A stretch of 38,335 nucleotides of DNA from a virus, in the IMG/VR virus record IMGVR_UViG_3300010401_000058, positions 1-38,335 of that record; one strand, given 5' to 3'. A program made the translations under genes and the position numbers. Shown in pieces: positions 37,058 through 38,335 of the stretch; position 1 is the first letter of the stretch; every line of letters starts with the position of its first letter. The notes beneath the pieces were generated by a model. That model had not been told where the DNA came from and searched no databases. It saw only the letters and a list, made by a program, of their open reading frames with translations.

Positions 37058-37544
37058 CAGATGCCTCCACGACAGCGGTTTTCGGTGCGTCGAGTTCGGG
37101 CAATTCCCCGCATTGAACCTCGTATATTGGTTGTTCGACCATTTGAGTGCCAACCTGCACGCGCCGGCAAACTGAACTTGAGAAGTTCATCCAGATTGTG
37201 CTGTAACCTTCCAGATTCCAATGGGCATAGAAAGTTGAATCGCCTTTCTTTGGCCGCGCTGTCGTCTCATATCCGGCCTGGCGTAATGCTTTCCAGACTT
37301 CGGCCAGCTTATGGCCATCACCTGTGAAATAGACATTCACATCGCCATCAGACAAAGAAAATGAGGGCTCAATGTCTAACTCTTCTAAGCGTCGAAAGAG
37401 CGCCGGGAAGCTTTTCACGGTGAGATGAAACGCAGCATGTAACTGCTTCGCCTTTTGTGACTGCTCCATGAGTCTCAGGAGCGTTTTATCCGGCAGATAG
37501 TCGAGCGTTTCTGGCTCGATGTTGATCACTGGGTTAGAATTCAT
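37041..37544 (-). CDS. hypothetical early protein ending in the SSB tail DDIPF
   Basis: A 167-residue protein starting MNSNPVINIEPETLDYLPDK. It is followed by a helical-beta body (AFHLTVKSFPALFRRLEELD, then SDGDVNVYFTGDGHKLAEVW) and a conserved-looking end with CRRVQVGTQMVEQPIYEVQC. The last residues, ASDDIPF, match the C-terminal tip of bacterial SSB proteins, which docks many DNA-repair and replication partners. No OB-fold hallmark could be confirmed by eye, so it may be an SSB-like protein or a protein that borrows the tip. Confidence 0.6.
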   Translation of the reverse strand: MNSNPVINIEPETLDYLPDKTLLRLMEQSQKAKQLHAAFHLTVKSFPALFRRLEELDIEPSFSLSDGDVNVYFTGDGHKLAEVWKALRQAGYETTARPKKGDSTFYAHWNLEGYSTIWMNFSSSVCRRVQVGTQMVEQPIYEVQCGELPELDAPKTAVVEASDDIPF

Positions 37545-37903
37545 AGGCCACCATTTCCAAACAGATTTCGATTTTTAAGATAATCATTATATCTTTGACC
37601 TGCCGTCATACAGTCACCACACAAACAGGAGGGCAGATGTCGTGTCGGTACTGGAGGTGCTGCCTCAATAGGGGCGGTTTCTCGTTTTGGCGTTGGCGGC
37701 AATGCTGCTCGCCCCAATAATTTGTCCTTGCCCACTGGAACCCATGTTTGCCACGCCGCGCTCCAGCGCAGCAAGCCTGAGGCGCTCAATTCGCCGTCTT
37801 TCCTTGATGTTTCGTGCGACGGAGATCCGCCAGCGCTCCCGGAGGATGTGATCGTAGCGGCAGTGGAGGTCGAGGGAGCGTCGGTCGATGAATGCTTGCG
37901 CAT
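37541..37903 (-). CDS. early protein with small Cys cluster
   Basis: A 120-residue protein with a Ser/Thr-rich disordered N-terminus (MRKHSSTDAPSTSTAATITS), a middle with AWQTWVPVGKDKLLGRAALP, a Pro-rich linker and a CLCGDCMTAGQRYNDYL segment near the C-terminus. The three Cys could bind a metal or a disulfide partner. Upstream there is a possible AAGG ribosome binding site. The TGA overlaps the ATG of the SSB-tail gene, so the two are probably translated together. Confidence 0.55.
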   Translation of the reverse strand: MRKHSSTDAPSTSTAATITSSGSAGGSPSHETSRKDGELSASGLLRWSAAWQTWVPVGKDKLLGRAALPPTPKRETAPIEAAPPVPTRHLPSCLCGDCMTAGQRYNDYLKNRNLFGNGGL

Positions 37904-37915
37904 GGAGTGTTACCT

Positions 37916-38167
37916 TCACAGGTGCGGCCCTAACAGTTTGATGAGCGCGGGCATCGCCGCTTTGCATTTCTCGGTGAGCGCTGAAATGTTGACTGTGGGA
38001 GATGTATCGCAATAGCTCTCAGGTAAAGACCCGCGCGAGTCGAGCGGCAGTGCTTTGAGCACCGCGACAATCAATGGGCCATAGGGGTTCAGCGGCAGAT
38101 TGTCCATTAGCTCACGCAGCTGGTCGATATCGCGGCTCGTGAGATCTAGCTCAACACGGGTTTTCAT
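37916..38167 (-). CDS. small early protein coupled to the Ala-repeat gene
   Basis: An 83-residue protein from ATG 38167, whose ATG overlaps the TGA of the preceding gene (ATGA), so the start is strongly supported. It reads MKTRVELDLTSRDIDQLREL, then NLPLNPYGPLIVAVLKALPL, and a helical end (ISALTEKCKAAMPALIKLLG). No known motif is recognised. Its place at the leading part of the minus array suggests an early protein. Confidence 0.6.
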   Translation of the reverse strand: MKTRVELDLTSRDIDQLRELMDNLPLNPYGPLIVAVLKALPLDSRGSLPESYCDTSPTVNISALTEKCKAAMPALIKLLGPHL

Positions 38168-38335
38168 TGGTGCTCCTTGATTTCCAACATATGTTGAACT
38201 AATACAACAGCGCTTTTCTGACACCATTCGACGGTTGGGTATAATTTATTATAGGCAGCAGCACTGGCAGCATCCCAGGTAGCATCCCAGGTAGCAGCCC
38301 AGGCAGCAGCACTGGCAGCAGCCCAGGCAGCAGCA
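38164..38335 (-). CDS. Ala-rich tetrapeptide-repeat protein (5' partial)
   Basis: The C-terminal 56 residues of a gene entering from the right edge. Reading codons from base 38334 downward gives AAAWAAASAAAWAATWDATW and then DAASAAAYNKLYPTVEW, ending in VVLVQHMLEIKEHQ. The four-residue Ala-Ala-Ala-x pattern (x is Trp, Ser or Tyr) continues out of the window, so the length is unknown. The stop overlaps the next start. Long Ala-Ala-x helices of this kind occur in phage and plasmid proteins of unknown function. Confidence 0.65.
   Translation of the reverse strand, partial: AAAWAAASAAAWAATWDATWDAASAAAYNKLYPTVEWCQKSAVVLVQHMLEIKEHQ
38252..38335 (-). repeat. 12-bp coding repeat at the right edge
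   Basis: On the minus strand the unit GCTGCTGCC(TGG or AGT) is repeated with variants (GATGCTACCTGG). Each unit is four codons, and the repeat is cut by the window edge. The units do not disturb the reading frame. Confidence 0.85.

Noticed and set aside
1-38335. Diversity-generating retroelement, CRISPR array, integrase or attachment site
   Set aside because: No reverse transcriptase, no template/variable repeat pair near the tailspikes, no spaced repeats and no recombinase gene could be seen; the edge repeats are coding and lack spacers.

Overview
The window is most of the late half of a tailed dsDNA phage with a short-tailed (podovirus, P22-like tail) plan. The evidence is the gene order: a TerS-like protein, large terminase, 711-aa portal, scaffold, major coat protein, tandem decoration-type proteins, P22 gp4-like and gp10-like tail factors, three ejection-protein candidates, two tailspikes, then a lysis block with a T4-type lysozyme. 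The host is probably Gram-negative (lipobox lipoprotein, LPS-heptosyltransferase-like enzyme), but the sequence does not name it. No DNA polymerase, primase, integrase, repressor, tRNA or CRISPR array was found. Replication and lifestyle genes presumably lie outside the window.

Layout. 1-1.0 kb: the 3' part of a gene whose N-terminus is a long Gly-X repeat, plus two small genes ending in a terminator-like hairpin. 1.0-1.35 kb: no convincing gene, but many nested hairpins suggesting a structured RNA. 1.4-2.26 kb: one plus-strand gene, then a coupled minus-strand pair (one is a small membrane protein). 2.3-35.3 kb: one nearly unbroken plus-strand array with typical ATGA/GTGA/TGATG junctions. 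It begins with small proteins and secreted Ig/FN3-like proteins, then a methyltransferase and a glycosyltransferase, then packaging and head genes, tail genes, ejection proteins, tailspikes and lysis. 35.3-38.3 kb: a converging minus-strand array of small early-type genes, ending inside an Ala-rich 12-bp coding repeat. Both window edges are therefore tandem coding repeats at the 5' ends of genes pointing inward, which suggests the assembly stopped at repeats.

Unusual content. Several enzymes that modify proteins, glycans or small molecules are threaded between virion genes: a SAM methyltransferase plus GT-B glycosyltransferase, a single-chain methyltransferase/GT9 fusion, an SGNH hydrolase with a signal peptide, a SET-domain protein, an AspH-like 2OG dioxygenase, a cupin-like protein and a PurD-like ATP-grasp enzyme. 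The SET, dioxygenase and cupin genes form one overlapping cassette between the tail and ejection genes, and are the best candidate for an undescribed system (possibly virion or host protein modification). Homing endonucleases are dense: one GIY-YIG, two intact HNH and one decayed HNH. The GIY-YIG and one HNH gene have hairpins covering or touching their ribosome binding sites. The GIY-YIG protein also begins with the same five residues as the coat protein encoded just downstream, which points to insertion at the start of the coat gene.
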